Shown: positions 43,542-52,440, numbered from the stretch's first letter. The stretch: DNA of 64,000 nt from Roseibium sp. HPY-6 (GCF_040530035.1 NZ_JBEWCD010000002.1:992001-1056000); one strand, 5' to 3'. Notes: a model not told the origin generated them from the sequence alone. Numbers and translations: made by a program.

Positions 43542-44384
43542 TTGGACTGGCTTACAGAGAACAAAATACCGATCGGCAAATGGGCAAAAAACGGCGTTGA
43601 TTGGCTGACAGAAAACGCTTACTGGATATTCGACGGAATTTCCGCATTTCTCCTTGCAATGATTGATGGAATTCTCTGGGTTCTTCAGGCTCCACATCCA
43701 TTGCTGTTGGTCGCGATCATCGTTGCTTTGGCTTTCCTGGTCCAACGGACATTAACCTTTGCTGCCCTTGTGGCCGCGTGTCTGCTTTTGATCATCAATC
43801 AGGGGTACTGGGAACAGACTACTGAAACACTGGCGCTTGTGGTCTCATCGTCTGTTGTCTGTATGGTTGTGGGTGTTCCGGTCGGTGTTCTTGCTGCGCA
43901 CAATCCAAAATTCTATTCCTTTTTGCGTCCTGTGCTCGACTTGATGCAAACCCTTCCAACCTTTGTCTATTTGATCCCCGCTCTCATTCTATTCGGTCTT
44001 GGCATGGTCCCCGGTCTTGTCGCGACGGTTATTTTTGCGATACCAGCCCCGATCCGGCTCACCCAACTCGGTGTTTCCTCGACCCCAAATGCGTTACTTG
44101 AAGCAGGTAAGGCGTTCGGGGCAACCAAGTCGCAGCTGTTATGGAAGGTCGAACTTCCCTATGCGCTGCCACAAATCAAAGCGGGTTTGACCCAGACAAT
44201 CATGTTATCGCTTTCTATGGTGGTCATCGCAGCACTTGTTGCAGCCGACGGACTTGGTGAACCTGTACTGCGCGCGCTTAATACGGCCAATATTGCTCTC
44301 GGGTTTGAGTCAGGGCTGTGCATTGTCCTCATTGCAATTGTGCTTGACCGCTTCTTCCGCTCCAAAGAGGGGGCCAAGCGATGA
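43542..44384 (+). CDS. choW: Choline ABC transporter permease
   Basis: A 280-residue permease of the ProW/ChoW type with five to six membrane helices after a hydrophilic N-terminal region. 'LVVSSSVVCMVVGVPVGVLAAHN' and 'AIPAPIRLTQLGVSSTPNALLEAGKAFGATKSQLLWKVELPYALPQIKAG' include the EAA-type loop that contacts ChoV. No ATG fits the start; TTG 43542 follows an AAGGGG at a suitable distance. Its stop overlaps choV by 4 bp. Confidence 0.92.
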   Translation: MDWLTENKIPIGKWAKNGVDWLTENAYWIFDGISAFLLAMIDGILWVLQAPHPLLLVAIIVALAFLVQRTLTFAALVAACLLLIINQGYWEQTTETLALVVSSSVVCMVVGVPVGVLAAHNPKFYSFLRPVLDLMQTLPTFVYLIPALILFGLGMVPGLVATVIFAIPAPIRLTQLGVSSTPNALLEAGKAFGATKSQLLWKVELPYALPQIKAGLTQTIMLSLSMVVIAALVAADGLGEPVLRALNTANIALGFESGLCIVLIAIVLDRFFRSKEGAKR

Positions 44385-45427
44385 CTAACATGTCCGGAAC
44401 CCCGATTGTCACTTTCAAGGATGTCGACATCGTTTTCGGCGATGATCCAAAGTCCGCATTGCCATTGGTAGACGCACGCAAGACGCGTCAGGAAATCCAG
44501 GCCGAAACTGGACAGATCCTCGGCGTCGCAGGAGCCAGCCTCGATATCCACGAGGGCGAAGTTCTGGTGCTGATGGGCCTTTCCGGGTCTGGCAAGTCGA
44601 CTTTGCTGCGTGCGGTCAACGGTCTCAATCCGGTGATCCGCGGCGAAGTTCAGGTCCATGACGGCAGCCGTTACGTGAACCCGGAAACCTGTTCATCCAC
44701 CGAACTGCGTGAGTTGCGCCGTAGCCGGATTGCCATGGTGTTCCAGCAATTCGGACTGCTGCCCTGGCGCACGGTCGCTGAAAATGTGGGCTTCGGTCTC
44801 GAACTTGCCGGAATGTCGGTCAAGGACCGCGCGGCCAAGGTTGAAACCCAGCTCAAGCTCGTCGGCCTCTCCGGTTGGGGTGAGAAATACGTTCACGAAC
44901 TGTCGGGCGGCATGCAGCAGCGTGTCGGCCTGGCCCGCGCATTTGCCACGGACGCACCGATCCTGCTGATGGACGAACCGTTTTCGGCCCTTGATCCCCT
45001 TATCCGCGACAAGCTCCAGGACGAGTTGCTGGATCTGCAAAAGGAACTGAACCGGACGATCATCTTTGTCAGTCATGATCTCGACGAGGCCGCCAAGATC
45101 GGTTCACGCATCGCGATCATGGAAGGTGGCCGTGTCATTCAGCTCGGAACACCGCAGGAAATCGTCAAGAACCCTGCAGACGACTACGTGTCGGACTTCG
45201 TCAGCCACATGAACCCGCTCAACGTACTGCGCGCACGCGACATCATGGTGCCTCCGGGAAGTCTTCCGGGATCTCTCGCAAGTGGACCGACCTGCGAAAG
45301 CGGCACACCCGTCCGCGAAGTCGCCAAGCTTAAGAAATCCAGCTCCGAGCCCGTCATCGTTCAAAGTGACGGCGCGATCGTGGGTGTCATCGGCGAGAAA
45401 GAACTTCTCGACTGCATGTTGAAGTGA
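44381..45427 (+). CDS. choV: Choline ABC transporter ATPase
   Basis: A 348-residue ATPase. Walker A is GLSGSGKST (about residue 66), the signature motif LSGGMQQRVGLARAF, Walker B ILLMDEPFSALDP. The C-terminal 90 residues after 'HMNPLNVLRARDIM' resemble the regulatory tail of ProV/ChoV-type ATPases, with a half CBS-like segment (EPVIVQSDGAIVGVIGEKELLDCML). Start overlaps choW (ATGA). Powers choline uptake, feeding BetA/BetB. Confidence 0.93.
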   Translation: MTNMSGTPIVTFKDVDIVFGDDPKSALPLVDARKTRQEIQAETGQILGVAGASLDIHEGEVLVLMGLSGSGKSTLLRAVNGLNPVIRGEVQVHDGSRYVNPETCSSTELRELRRSRIAMVFQQFGLLPWRTVAENVGFGLELAGMSVKDRAAKVETQLKLVGLSGWGEKYVHELSGGMQQRVGLARAFATDAPILLMDEPFSALDPLIRDKLQDELLDLQKELNRTIIFVSHDLDEAAKIGSRIAIMEGGRVIQLGTPQEIVKNPADDYVSDFVSHMNPLNVLRARDIMVPPGSLPGSLASGPTCESGTPVREVAKLKKSSSEPVIVQSDGAIVGVIGEKELLDCMLK

Positions 45428-45535
45428 GGTGTGCTGCACCAAGAACCAACACTCTCGACGTCAACGCATTGATTGTTGGTCCTACCCAATGGGCCAAAGT
45501 TTCGCTGCACAACTCTAAACGCCGGAAATTCGTGA

Positions 45536-45577
45536 CCCATCCTTCGAGACGGACCTCGCGGTCCTCCTCAGGATGAG
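45536..45577 (+). repeat. Second repeat family, unit A (CATCCTTCGAGAC...TCAGGATGAG)
   Basis: The outer arms CATCCT (45538-45543) and AGGATG (45570-45575) pair, GAG pairs with CTC, and the core hairpin is GGACC-TCGC-GGTCC (45551-45564). The same element lies in inverse orientation at 45623-45663. Similar short elements are frequent between genes in Hyphomicrobiales. Confidence 0.7.
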
Positions 45578-45622
45578 GCTGTTGGTAACAAGCAAGTTCC
45601 AAGGTTGCAAAATCGAACGACT

Positions 45623-45663
45623 TCATCCTGAGGAAGCGCGAAAGCGCTGTCTCGAAGGATGGG
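45623..45663 (-). repeat. Second repeat family, unit B (inverse copy)
   Basis: Reading on the minus strand gives CCCATCCTTCGAGAC then a core AGCGC-TTTC-GCGCT, then TTCCTCAGGATGAA: the same outer sequence as unit A, but with a different core that is still self-complementary. Together A and B form a large inverted repeat 45 bp apart. Confidence 0.7.
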
Positions 45664-45787
45664 CCGCCAAAGCCGTGAGCGTGGACGTTGCGTGAGCGCC
45701 AGCCGCACCAGAAAGGCAATAGTGAATTGCCCGACTACCTTAGAACGCACTCGAGTGTGTCTGATGAGCTCCTGAAAGCCTCACCTT

Positions 45788-45914
45788 CGTCATCCCGGAC
45801 GCAGCGAAGCGGAGATCCGGGACCGGAGAGGCAAAAACAGCCCTTGGTTTGGTAATGATCACGCATGTTGGGGCTCACCGATCCCCGCTCGCACTCCGTT
45901 TGGCCGGGATGACG
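45788..45914. repeat. TCATCCCGG-family repeat, incomplete composite
   Basis: CGTCATCCCGG at 45788-45798 and CCGGGATGACG at 45904-45914 are perfect inverted ends. A unit with GATCCGGGACC follows the left end, while the interior is degraded. The stretch 45428-46081 otherwise shows only units A/B and short frames without ribosome sites; no gene is supported. Confidence 0.6.
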
Positions 45915-46081
45915 ACGATAGGCTTGTGGATGGGACTGAGAGAGTCTTGTGCGTGTTTGGCAATCACGCCAGTGAAAGAAATGTTCGCCTGCCACAAACC
46001 GTACCTTCGCGTAGTGCGAGGGGGTGAAATTCACTCTTGTAGCGACGGAAGAGGTTGTGAAACTGAGCGGAGGTTTTGTCG

Positions 46082-46110
46082 CAAAAAAAACGGGGCCGAT
46101 TGGCCCCGTT
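46082..46110 (-). terminator. Intrinsic terminator of the cold-shock gene
   Basis: On the minus strand, AACGGGGCC (46110-46102) pairs with GGCCCCGTT (46097-46089) around AATC, and eight T residues follow in total. Located 45 bp past the stop codon. Confidence 0.85.
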
Positions 46111-46154
46111 TCCTTTGTCTCAAGCGAGCTTGATAGGAAACCCGCGAAACAGGG

Positions 46155-46367
46155 TCAAAGCAGCTCGAGCTGGGCTGCCTGCTTGCCGCGGCCGCGGCGA
46201 TCGTCTTCGGCGACGAAAGAAATTTTCGCACCTTCAACGGGCGTACCGATTCCGGCCTGCTCGAATGCGGTCACGTGGACGAAAACGTCCTTGCCGCCGC
46301 TGTCCGGTGTGATGAAGCCGAAACCGCGGTCGTGGTTGAAAAACTTGATGGTGCCGTTCTCACGCAT
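46155..46367 (-). CDS. csp: Cold-shock-domain protein (CspA family)
   Basis: A 70-residue single cold-shock domain. The RNA-binding motifs are both present: GTIKFFNHDRGFGFI (RNP1, KGFGFI-like) and DVFVHVTAF (RNP2). It should bind single-stranded nucleic acid and act as an RNA chaperone. The KFFNHDRGFGFI sequence and the 'VEGAKISFVAEDDRRGRGKQAAQLELL' end are typical of alphaproteobacterial members. A GGAAAGG site precedes the ATG, and its own terminator follows. Confidence 0.93.
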   Translation of the reverse strand: MRENGTIKFFNHDRGFGFITPDSGGKDVFVHVTAFEQAGIGTPVEGAKISFVAEDDRRGRGKQAAQLELL

Positions 46368-46709
46368 GGAGAAACCTTTCCGTTAGTGTGTGCGCCTGCC
46401 CGTTCCCGGCAGAACGCGGATATACGAGAAGTCAACAAGAAACGGAAAGCTTGGGTATTCAGAGCAGTGCTTGATGGAGCGCTGCCGAAGTCAGTCTCAC
46501 CGGGTCTTTCGTCATGTCCCGTACGGCGCAACGCGCGCCGATGCGCGACAATGTAGGTCTGAGGTGGTGGCGTGGCAAGTGAAACAAGTGTGAGATTTCT
46601 CTTAGTTTGCACGAAATGCAGAATTCTTTTTGTGGTCTGGTTCGCACCATCTTTTTGACAAGCTGCGGTTCGAACCTTCGGATTGGAGACCAGGTGAGGT
46701 AAATCGGCA
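46368..46709. other. Divergent intergenic region between csp and a secreted-protein gene
   Basis: A 342-bp stretch without a credible gene. It must contain the promoter and leader of the cold-shock gene (leftward) and the promoter of the gene at 46710. A GGTTCGAACC at 46664-46673 looks like a tRNA T-loop, but no tRNA can be folded around it. No other feature seen. Confidence 0.5.
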
Positions 46710-47417
46710 TTGATCAGGTTAGCCTTTTTGGCTGTGCTGTGGGCACTTTCAGCCAGCCCCGCGATGTCAGGAAGCCCGGTCCGCGGCGAGAAGACCTGTC
46801 CCCTTGGCGGCGAAAAGTTTGAAATCGTCGAAACCATGATGTGCACGATCATGGGCAGAACCATGTCCTTCAGACAGGTGACGACCTGTGAGTTTGTTAC
46901 CAAACTGCCGGTGTGCCCCTCAAACGGCCTGCCCCTTTATCGGGAGTTTTCAGAGCGGGAACTGGAGCAGCTCGGGAAGTTTGTTGAGACCGAGGACTAT
47001 AAGGTCATCCGGAAACTTCCTCCCTGGCAGCGCGCTTACAAGCTCGCAGAGGTCCTGGAGCATACGCGTTCGAAAGGTGCTTTCCTGATTTTGTTGCAGG
47101 CTTTTTGGTTCGAGAACGAAGCGCTTTTGAAAAATGGGGACCTCTTTGAGGAGTTTATCGAAGAGGCGGAAGCCGAATTCGGCCGGGTCGATAAGGAAAA
47201 GCCGTTTGTTGCGGCCATCACCGGATATGCGCTCGCTCTTGCGGACGAAACCGAACTTGCTGATGAATGGCTGGCCCGCGCGGTGTCTTTGGCCGACGCC
47301 ATGGATGAGCAAAACGAAAACGCCGACTATCTTCGGGCTTACCTGTCACGCGTGAGCGAATGTCAGGACAATATGGCGTCGCAGGCGTGTCACCCGGACG
47401 CTGTTTTCCGGCCCTGA
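46710..47417 (+). CDS. Secreted protein of unknown function with four conserved-looking cysteines
   Basis: A 235-residue protein with a signal peptide (about residues 1-20, cut after SPAMS). The first 80 mature residues hold four cysteines, C30 (TCPLGGEKFEIV), C45 (MMCTIMG), C60 (TTCEF) and C69 (VCPSNGLPLY); the spacing recalls degenerate zinc knuckles, where the second Cys of each pair has been replaced. The last 150 residues are helical and hydrophilic, and 'WQRAYKLAEVLEHTR...AFLILLQAFWFEN' looks like a helical-repeat (TPR-like) start. Start: TTG 46710 with AGGTGAGG about 8 bases upstream. I do not recognise the family. Confidence 0.75.
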   Translation: MIRLAFLAVLWALSASPAMSGSPVRGEKTCPLGGEKFEIVETMMCTIMGRTMSFRQVTTCEFVTKLPVCPSNGLPLYREFSERELEQLGKFVETEDYKVIRKLPPWQRAYKLAEVLEHTRSKGAFLILLQAFWFENEALLKNGDLFEEFIEEAEAEFGRVDKEKPFVAAITGYALALADETELADEWLARAVSLADAMDEQNENADYLRAYLSRVSECQDNMASQACHPDAVFRP

Positions 47418-47547
47418 CGACCAAATTTCCGTAAAGTGACCTCTTGTGACTCCAGTCACAGAGCGAAGTATTCGGGGCGGCTATTGTCCTTTCATGAGGT
47501 GAGGCGGAGAGACAGTGATTGCCTCGCAAAAATGAAGGGACAACGGA

Positions 47548-47907
47548 ATGTTCAAGAAAATCGCAACCACAACCACTGCGCTGGCTCTTGTCGCCGGTGT
47601 CATGCTTACCTCCCAGACGACGACCGCTCAAGCCGGCAACAATGGCTGGCGCGTCGGTGCCGGTATCGCCGGTGGCATTGCAGCAGGCGCAATCATCGGT
47701 TCTGCTCTGTCCCGCCCCCGTTACGTGGCACCGCGTTACTACGCTCCGCCGCCTGCATATTATCCGGCACCGGCTCCGGTCGTAACCTATCGTCCGGCAC
47801 CGTGGTCCCCGGCCTGGTACAACTATTGCCGCGCCAAATACCGTTCGTTCAACCCGAACACAGGCTACTTCCTGGCTTATTCCGGTCAGTACAAGTTCTG
47901 CCGCTAA
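47548..47907 (+). CDS. BA14K-family secreted lectin-like protein
   Basis: A 119-residue protein. Signal peptide (about 1-30, cut after TAQA), a Gly/Ala-rich hydrophobic stretch (GAGIAGGIAAGAIIGSAL), a Pro/Tyr-rich linker (PRYYAPPPAYYPAPAP), and the C-terminal BA14K domain 'WYNYCRAKYRSFNPNTGYFLAY...KFCR', with the C-x-x-(K/R)-Y/F-R-S-(F/Y)-(D/N)-P pattern and the closing C. In Brucella, BA14K has haemagglutinin-type activity and contributes to the cell envelope. Here it is a single gene with a downstream terminator. Confidence 0.88.
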   Translation: MFKKIATTTTALALVAGVMLTSQTTTAQAGNNGWRVGAGIAGGIAAGAIIGSALSRPRYVAPRYYAPPPAYYPAPAPVVTYRPAPWSPAWYNYCRAKYRSFNPNTGYFLAYSGQYKFCR

Positions 47908-48008
47908 GCGCATCGGGTTTTCGGGAACCGGGCATCCGGTTCCGGCCAGTTAAATGACAATGCAACAAAGCCGGTAAGAAAATGACACCCGCGTGTGTTT
48001 CCGGCGTT

Positions 48009-48049
48009 CTCCCTGCAAGGTTCTCCTCCCAGCCTTGCAGGGAGTTTTT
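48009..48049 (+). terminator. Intrinsic terminator downstream of the BA14K gene
   Basis: CTCCCTGCAAGG (48009-48020) pairs perfectly with CCTTGCAGGGAG (48033-48044), 12 bp, then five T residues. It sits 101 bp after the stop codon, ending just before the convergent YaiI-type gene. Confidence 0.85.
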
Positions 48050-48051
48050 GT

Positions 48052-48510
48052 TTAGCCGCCGGATATTCGTTTGGCCGCCCGCATGATCGTCTCCAGCTGA
48101 TTGAGAAACCGCGACCGGTCAGCCTTGGTAAAGGACGGTCCGCTTTCGCGGATTTCACCAGTTTCCCGCAAATGCGTGTTGAGGTCGCGCATCGCAAGCC
48201 GCATGCCCATGGCGTCTTCGCGAAAGGGTTTTCCAGTCGGGCCGATTACCATTGCTCCCGCATTGACACAGCGCGCAGCAAGCGGCACGTCAGCCGTCAC
48301 AACGACATCACCGGCCTTTGCCCGATCCGCAATCCAGTTGTCGGCTTCATCCGGGCCCTCGGGAACGACAACGCGCTCGATCAGGTCGCCTTCGGGCAGC
48401 CGCATCCAGCTGTTGGAGACGAATGTGATTGTCACATTGTGACGCTCTCCCACACGAATCGCCTCGTTTTTCACCGGGCACGCATCGGCGTCTACGTAAA
48501 GAATCGTCAT
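48052..48510 (-). CDS. YaiI/YqxD-family protein (UPF0178, DUF188)
   Basis: A 152-residue protein of the YaiI/YqxD family (PIN-like fold). It starts MTILYVDADACPVKNEAIRVGER, the conserved VDADACPVK signature, and continues with VVTADVPLAARCVNAGA and 'HLRETGEIRESGPSFTKADRSRFLNQLE', the family's C-terminal block. The function is unknown; the fold and acidic residues suggest a nuclease-like site. Start ATG 48510 fits the family (longer frame to 48648 lies inside the next gene). It is 7 bp downstream of the flavoprotein gene and may be co-transcribed. Confidence 0.92.
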   Translation of the reverse strand: MTILYVDADACPVKNEAIRVGERHNVTITFVSNSWMRLPEGDLIERVVVPEGPDEADNWIADRAKAGDVVVTADVPLAARCVNAGAMVIGPTGKPFREDAMGMRLAMRDLNTHLRETGEIRESGPSFTKADRSRFLNQLETIMRAAKRISGG

Positions 48511-48517
48511 GGGCTCG

Positions 48518-49729
48518 TTATACAGCTTTCTGTTCGAGATAACGTTTGATGCCTTGAACGGCACAATGGCTCGTCGCAAAACAGGCCTGCAAGAGGTAAC
48601 CGCCGGTCGGAGCTTCCCAGTCGAGCATTTCTCCGGCAGCAAAAACACCAGGCAGTTTCTCGAGCATCAGATCCGGGGTCAATTCGGCAAGGGCAATGCC
48701 ACCAGCCGATGAGATCGCGCGGTCGATCGAATAAGGCGCTGTGCAAGTTATCGGCACGGACTTGACCAGGCTGGCAAGACCAGCAGGGGATTCGGGTAAA
48801 GGGCCTGTCTCACGAAGCAGTGCCATTTCAAGCGGCGTCACTTTGAGGCTCTTTTTCAGGAAGGTGGACAGAGACTGCTTGGCCCGCGGGCGCGAGAGCT
48901 TTTCGGCTATGGCGCCTGCATCCATGGCAGGACGCAAATCAATAACAAGCCGTGCGGAACCGGCCGTGTTGATGATCTCGCGGATATCTGCAGACAAGGC
49001 ATAGACTGCGCCTCCTTCAAGGCCCTTCTCCGACACAATCGCTTCGCCAAACCGGCTTTTGTCACCCATCCTGAGTTCGACCCGTTTCAACGGGTGGCCA
49101 GCGAACCGTTCCTTGAGATAAGGGCTCCATGAAATGTGAAAGCCACAATTTGCGGGCTGAAAAGGTGTGATGCCGACGCCGCGTTCTTTGAGGTTAGGAA
49201 CCCATTTTGCCGTGGAGCCCAGCTTCGGCCAGCTCGCTCCGCCGAGCGCAAGCAGTAAGGCGCGTGCCGGCATGGGGTGCGGATCTTCGTCTCCGGATTG
49301 CACCAGAGCTCTTCCGGATGAACTCAGCCCGGCGAACCTGTGACGCGTCAGCAGTTCAACGCCGTTGGTTTGCAATCGGCGCAGCAGCGCGCGCAGCAGG
49401 GGCGAGGCTTTCATGGAGGTCGGGAACACCCGGCCGCTTGAGCCGACAAATGTCGTCTGCCCGAGCTCATGGCACCATGCGGTCAGGGCATCCGGTGGAA
49501 AGCATTCGATCAGTGGGGCGAGAAAGGGCGCCGCGTCGCGGTACCGCCCAAGGAACGTCTTCACATCCTCACTATGCGTGAGGTTGAGACCGCCGCGTCC
49601 GGCCATCAGAAACTTGCGGGCGGGCGACGGCATCTGATCGACGATTGTCACCGAGTATCCCGCAGCGGACAGTTGATCGGCGGCATAAAGTCCGGCGGGA
49701 CCTGCGCCAATGATAAGCACGTCAAGCAT
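48518..49729 (-). CDS. HI0933-family flavoprotein (PP_4765 subgroup)
   Basis: A 403-residue NAD(P)/FAD-dependent protein. The FAD-binding start DVLIIGAGPAGLYAADQLSAAGYSV is followed by ARKFLMAGRGGLNLTHSE, the GR.G.N.T motif of the HI0933 family in the PP_4765-type subgroup. C-terminal 'KLPGVFAAGEMLDWEAPTGGYLLQACFATS' closes the FAD site. The reaction is unknown. It differs clearly from the BaiN-type relative at 33.6 kb. It is first in a two-gene unit with the YaiI-type gene. Confidence 0.88.
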   Translation of the reverse strand: MLDVLIIGAGPAGLYAADQLSAAGYSVTIVDQMPSPARKFLMAGRGGLNLTHSEDVKTFLGRYRDAAPFLAPLIECFPPDALTAWCHELGQTTFVGSSGRVFPTSMKASPLLRALLRRLQTNGVELLTRHRFAGLSSSGRALVQSGDEDPHPMPARALLLALGGASWPKLGSTAKWVPNLKERGVGITPFQPANCGFHISWSPYLKERFAGHPLKRVELRMGDKSRFGEAIVSEKGLEGGAVYALSADIREIINTAGSARLVIDLRPAMDAGAIAEKLSRPRAKQSLSTFLKKSLKVTPLEMALLRETGPLPESPAGLASLVKSVPITCTAPYSIDRAISSAGGIALAELTPDLMLEKLPGVFAAGEMLDWEAPTGGYLLQACFATSHCAVQGIKRYLEQKAV

Positions 49730-49856
49730 GGGGCCTTATAAGGCGACACCGGCCGATCGCGCCACCACTGAATGCACAATCAAGATGGTCTTTGCTGTGG
49801 TACATGTCAGCTGATCGGAGCGAGACAAATAGGCGAACCTGAACCGTCTGCCAACG

Positions 49857-50645
49857 TCATCGCTTGGAAGTCTTGTCCAGCAGGTCTGCCTCATAGGCCT
49901 TTGCGACCCGCAGGAAACGTGCGTGGGCATAGTTTATCGAAAGGATGAACCCCCACCAGCCGTACTTGCGGTACTTGCGGACGAAATAGGCCTTGAAGAA
50001 ACTTACCGGAAACTCCGTCAGGAGGCGGGAACGCGGCAATGAGCGGCCGCGGGCGCGCATGTCCTCGACCTGCATTCCGGAATAGCGATTGTATTTGCCG
50101 ACCTGAAAATCAAGCGAGCGGATGGATCGGTGCGCCATGATGCCGGAGAGGTTTTCAATGCGCGCGCCCTCTTGCGGCCTGACCGTGTCATGCACCGTTG
50201 AGTCCGAAAACCGGCCCTTGCGCCGGTCATAAAGGCGTATCTGATGATAACCATAGGCCCACGGCGCGGGATCTGTTTCGTGGGCATACATGTCCCGGAT
50301 CATGATGCGCCAGCCGTCGGCATCCGCATAACTTTTATTCGCGAATTTCGATTTGATCTCGTCGGCAAGTTCCGGCGTGACTTCTTCGTCTGCATCCAGA
50401 TTAATGAGCCAGTCGTTGCGGCACTGGTCTTCGCCATAGCGCTTCTGCGGACCGTAGCCTTCCCAGTCCTTGTGCACGACCTTGGCACCAAGACCTTCAG
50501 CCACAGCGATCGTATCGTCGGTGGACCCGCTGTCGACGACGATGACCTCGTCAACCCAATCGATGACGCTTCGGATCGGGCGGGCGATCCGGTCGGCCTC
50601 GTTTTTCGAGATGATGAACGCGGACAGGGGAAGGCGGTCAGTCAT
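49857..50645 (-). CDS. Glycosyltransferase family 2 (WaaE/KdtX-like)
   Basis: A 262-residue cytoplasmic GT-A glycosyltransferase. LSAFIISKNEADRIARPIRSVIDWVDEVIVVDSGSTDDT is the nucleotide-sugar-binding start with the 'DSGSTD' loop, and NLDADEEV carries the metal-binding DxD-like motif. 'FQVGKYNRYSGMQVEDM' is typical of WaaE/KdtX-type enzymes that add a sugar to the lipopolysaccharide core. No other envelope-polysaccharide genes are adjacent, so the acceptor is a guess. No membrane segment except perhaps the C-terminal part. Confidence 0.85.
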   Translation of the reverse strand: MTDRLPLSAFIISKNEADRIARPIRSVIDWVDEVIVVDSGSTDDTIAVAEGLGAKVVHKDWEGYGPQKRYGEDQCRNDWLINLDADEEVTPELADEIKSKFANKSYADADGWRIMIRDMYAHETDPAPWAYGYHQIRLYDRRKGRFSDSTVHDTVRPQEGARIENLSGIMAHRSIRSLDFQVGKYNRYSGMQVEDMRARGRSLPRSRLLTEFPVSFFKAYFVRKYRKYGWWGFILSINYAHARFLRVAKAYEADLLDKTSKR

Positions 50646-50731
50646 TCAGGGTCCGGCTGGTTATGGAAAGGGCCGGCAGGGGCCCGGTGCGCCTTTTTAG
50701 CCGCACCGGGAAGTGTTTTGAAGCAAAGAAA

Positions 50732-52402
50732 TCAGGATTTTACGCGGGCAAACACCGCATCCAGACCTTCAAGGGCCAAAGTGTTCTTGTGAACGGTCCC
50801 GGAAAAGCCCGGGGCGTTGAGATTTTCAAGCTCAAGTCCGTCCAGGATCAATGTCGCCGGCGTATCGGCGAGATTGAACGCGCAAAGCACGGTCTTGTTC
50901 TCGTAGCTGCGGGTGAAGACAAGGGTTTCGCCTTCGCTCTCAAGGAAGACCATGTCGCCTTTCTTCAACGGGGCAACACTCTGGCGCCAGGCATAAAATG
51001 TCCGGTTACGATTCAGGATGGAACCGGCATCCTTGTCCTGCTCGAACGCGGCAAGTTGCAGATGCTCGGCGGCAACCGGCAGCCAGGGCTCACCGTCCGA
51101 AAAGCCGCCGTTTCCATTGTCCTTTACCCACGGCATCGGCGTGCGGCACCCGTCCCGGCCCTTGTATTCGGGCCAGAACCGGATGCCGTAGGGGTCCTGA
51201 AGCTTCTCGAACGGGACTTCGGCCTGCGTCAGGCCGAGTTCTTCCCCCTGGTAAAGGCACGGGGTTCCGCGCAGGGAGGCACACAGGGCGGTTTCGAGCG
51301 GCGCGAAGCGGGCAAGGTCCTTGCCGTCTCCCCACCGGCTGCCGACGCGCTTGACGTCGTGGTTGGACAGCGCCCAACTGGCCCAGCCCGAGCCTATGCC
51401 GGCATTCATCTCTTCGACGATCCGCCGGATATAGGCGGCAGAATGCTGCGGTGTGAGCAGATCGAAGCTGTAGGCCATGTGGATGCGTTTGTCCGCATCC
51501 GTATAGGACGCCGTCAGCTCCACGGCCTGGCCGTCTGCACCGATCTCGCCGACCGACGTTGAGCCAGGATATTTGTCCAGAAGCGCGCGGAAGCGCTCAA
51601 GGAAAGCCAGGTTCTCCGGACGGGTCTTGTCGTAGACATGATCCTGAAACCCATACGGGTTGGTCGGATCGACCGTTGAAGGTGCTTCGTCAGCGCTCAA
51701 GGGCGGATTGTCTCTCAATTCCGCATCGTGAAAATAGAAATTCACTGTATCCAGGCGGAACCCGTCGACGCCGCGGTCCAGCCAGAACCGGGCCACATCC
51801 AGAACGGCGTCCTGGACGTCCGGATTGTGGAAGTTGAGGTCCGGCTGGCTCGTCAGGAAATTGTGCATGTAATACTGGCAACGCCGGCTGTCCCACTCCC
51901 ATGCCGGGCCGCCGAATAGCGAAAGCCAGTTGTTCGGCGGAGTCCCGTCCGGTTTGGAATCCGCCCAGACGAACCAGTCCGCCTTTGCATTGTCTTTCGA
52001 AGAACGGCTTTCCTTGAACCAGGGATGCTGGTCGGATGTGTGCGAGATCACCAGATCGATCATGACTTTGAGGCCACGTTCATGTGCGGCCTTTGCCATG
52101 CGGTCGAAGTCGGCGAGCGTCCCGAACATCGGATCGACGTCCTCATAGTCGGAAACGTCGTAACCGAAATCCGCCATCGGCGAAGTGAAGAACGGGGAAA
52201 GCCAGATCGCGTCGACACCGAGCGACGCGATGTAGTCCATGCGTTCGGTAATACCGTTGAGGTCACCGATGCCGTCTCCATCGGAATCATTAAAGGAACG
52301 CGGGTAGATCTGGTAGATAACGGCTCCACGCCACCAGTCCGGGTCCTTGATGATCTTATCGGGCATAACGGCCTCGTGGCCGGTGTCGGCTTCCTCAAAC
52401 AT
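50732..52402 (-). CDS. aglA: Alpha-glucosidase (GH13)
   Basis: A 556-residue GH13 enzyme hydrolysing terminal alpha-glucosides (maltose, sucrose, trehalulose-type or isomaltose). The conserved regions are VMIDLVISHTSDQHPWF (region I), GFRLDTVNFYF (region II, nucleophile D), TSVGEIG (region III, acid/base E) and ALSNHDVKR (region IV). The open frame begins at TTG 52444 inside the candidate operator; I choose ATG 52402, which has a GGAG seven bases upstream. It is alone; the operator suggests LacI-type control. Confidence 0.9.
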   Translation of the reverse strand: MFEEADTGHEAVMPDKIIKDPDWWRGAVIYQIYPRSFNDSDGDGIGDLNGITERMDYIASLGVDAIWLSPFFTSPMADFGYDVSDYEDVDPMFGTLADFDRMAKAAHERGLKVMIDLVISHTSDQHPWFKESRSSKDNAKADWFVWADSKPDGTPPNNWLSLFGGPAWEWDSRRCQYYMHNFLTSQPDLNFHNPDVQDAVLDVARFWLDRGVDGFRLDTVNFYFHDAELRDNPPLSADEAPSTVDPTNPYGFQDHVYDKTRPENLAFLERFRALLDKYPGSTSVGEIGADGQAVELTASYTDADKRIHMAYSFDLLTPQHSAAYIRRIVEEMNAGIGSGWASWALSNHDVKRVGSRWGDGKDLARFAPLETALCASLRGTPCLYQGEELGLTQAEVPFEKLQDPYGIRFWPEYKGRDGCRTPMPWVKDNGNGGFSDGEPWLPVAAEHLQLAAFEQDKDAGSILNRNRTFYAWRQSVAPLKKGDMVFLESEGETLVFTRSYENKTVLCAFNLADTPATLILDGLELENLNAPGFSGTVHKNTLALEGLDAVFARVKS

Positions 52403-52440
52403 TGCCGGTCTCCGTTCCGCGATATGCAGCGGGGTTGTAC

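Noticed and set aside
46664-46673. GGTTCGAACC, resembling a tRNA T-loop
   Set aside because: The flanking bases do not form a 5-bp T stem, and no acceptor, D or anticodon stem can be placed on either strand.
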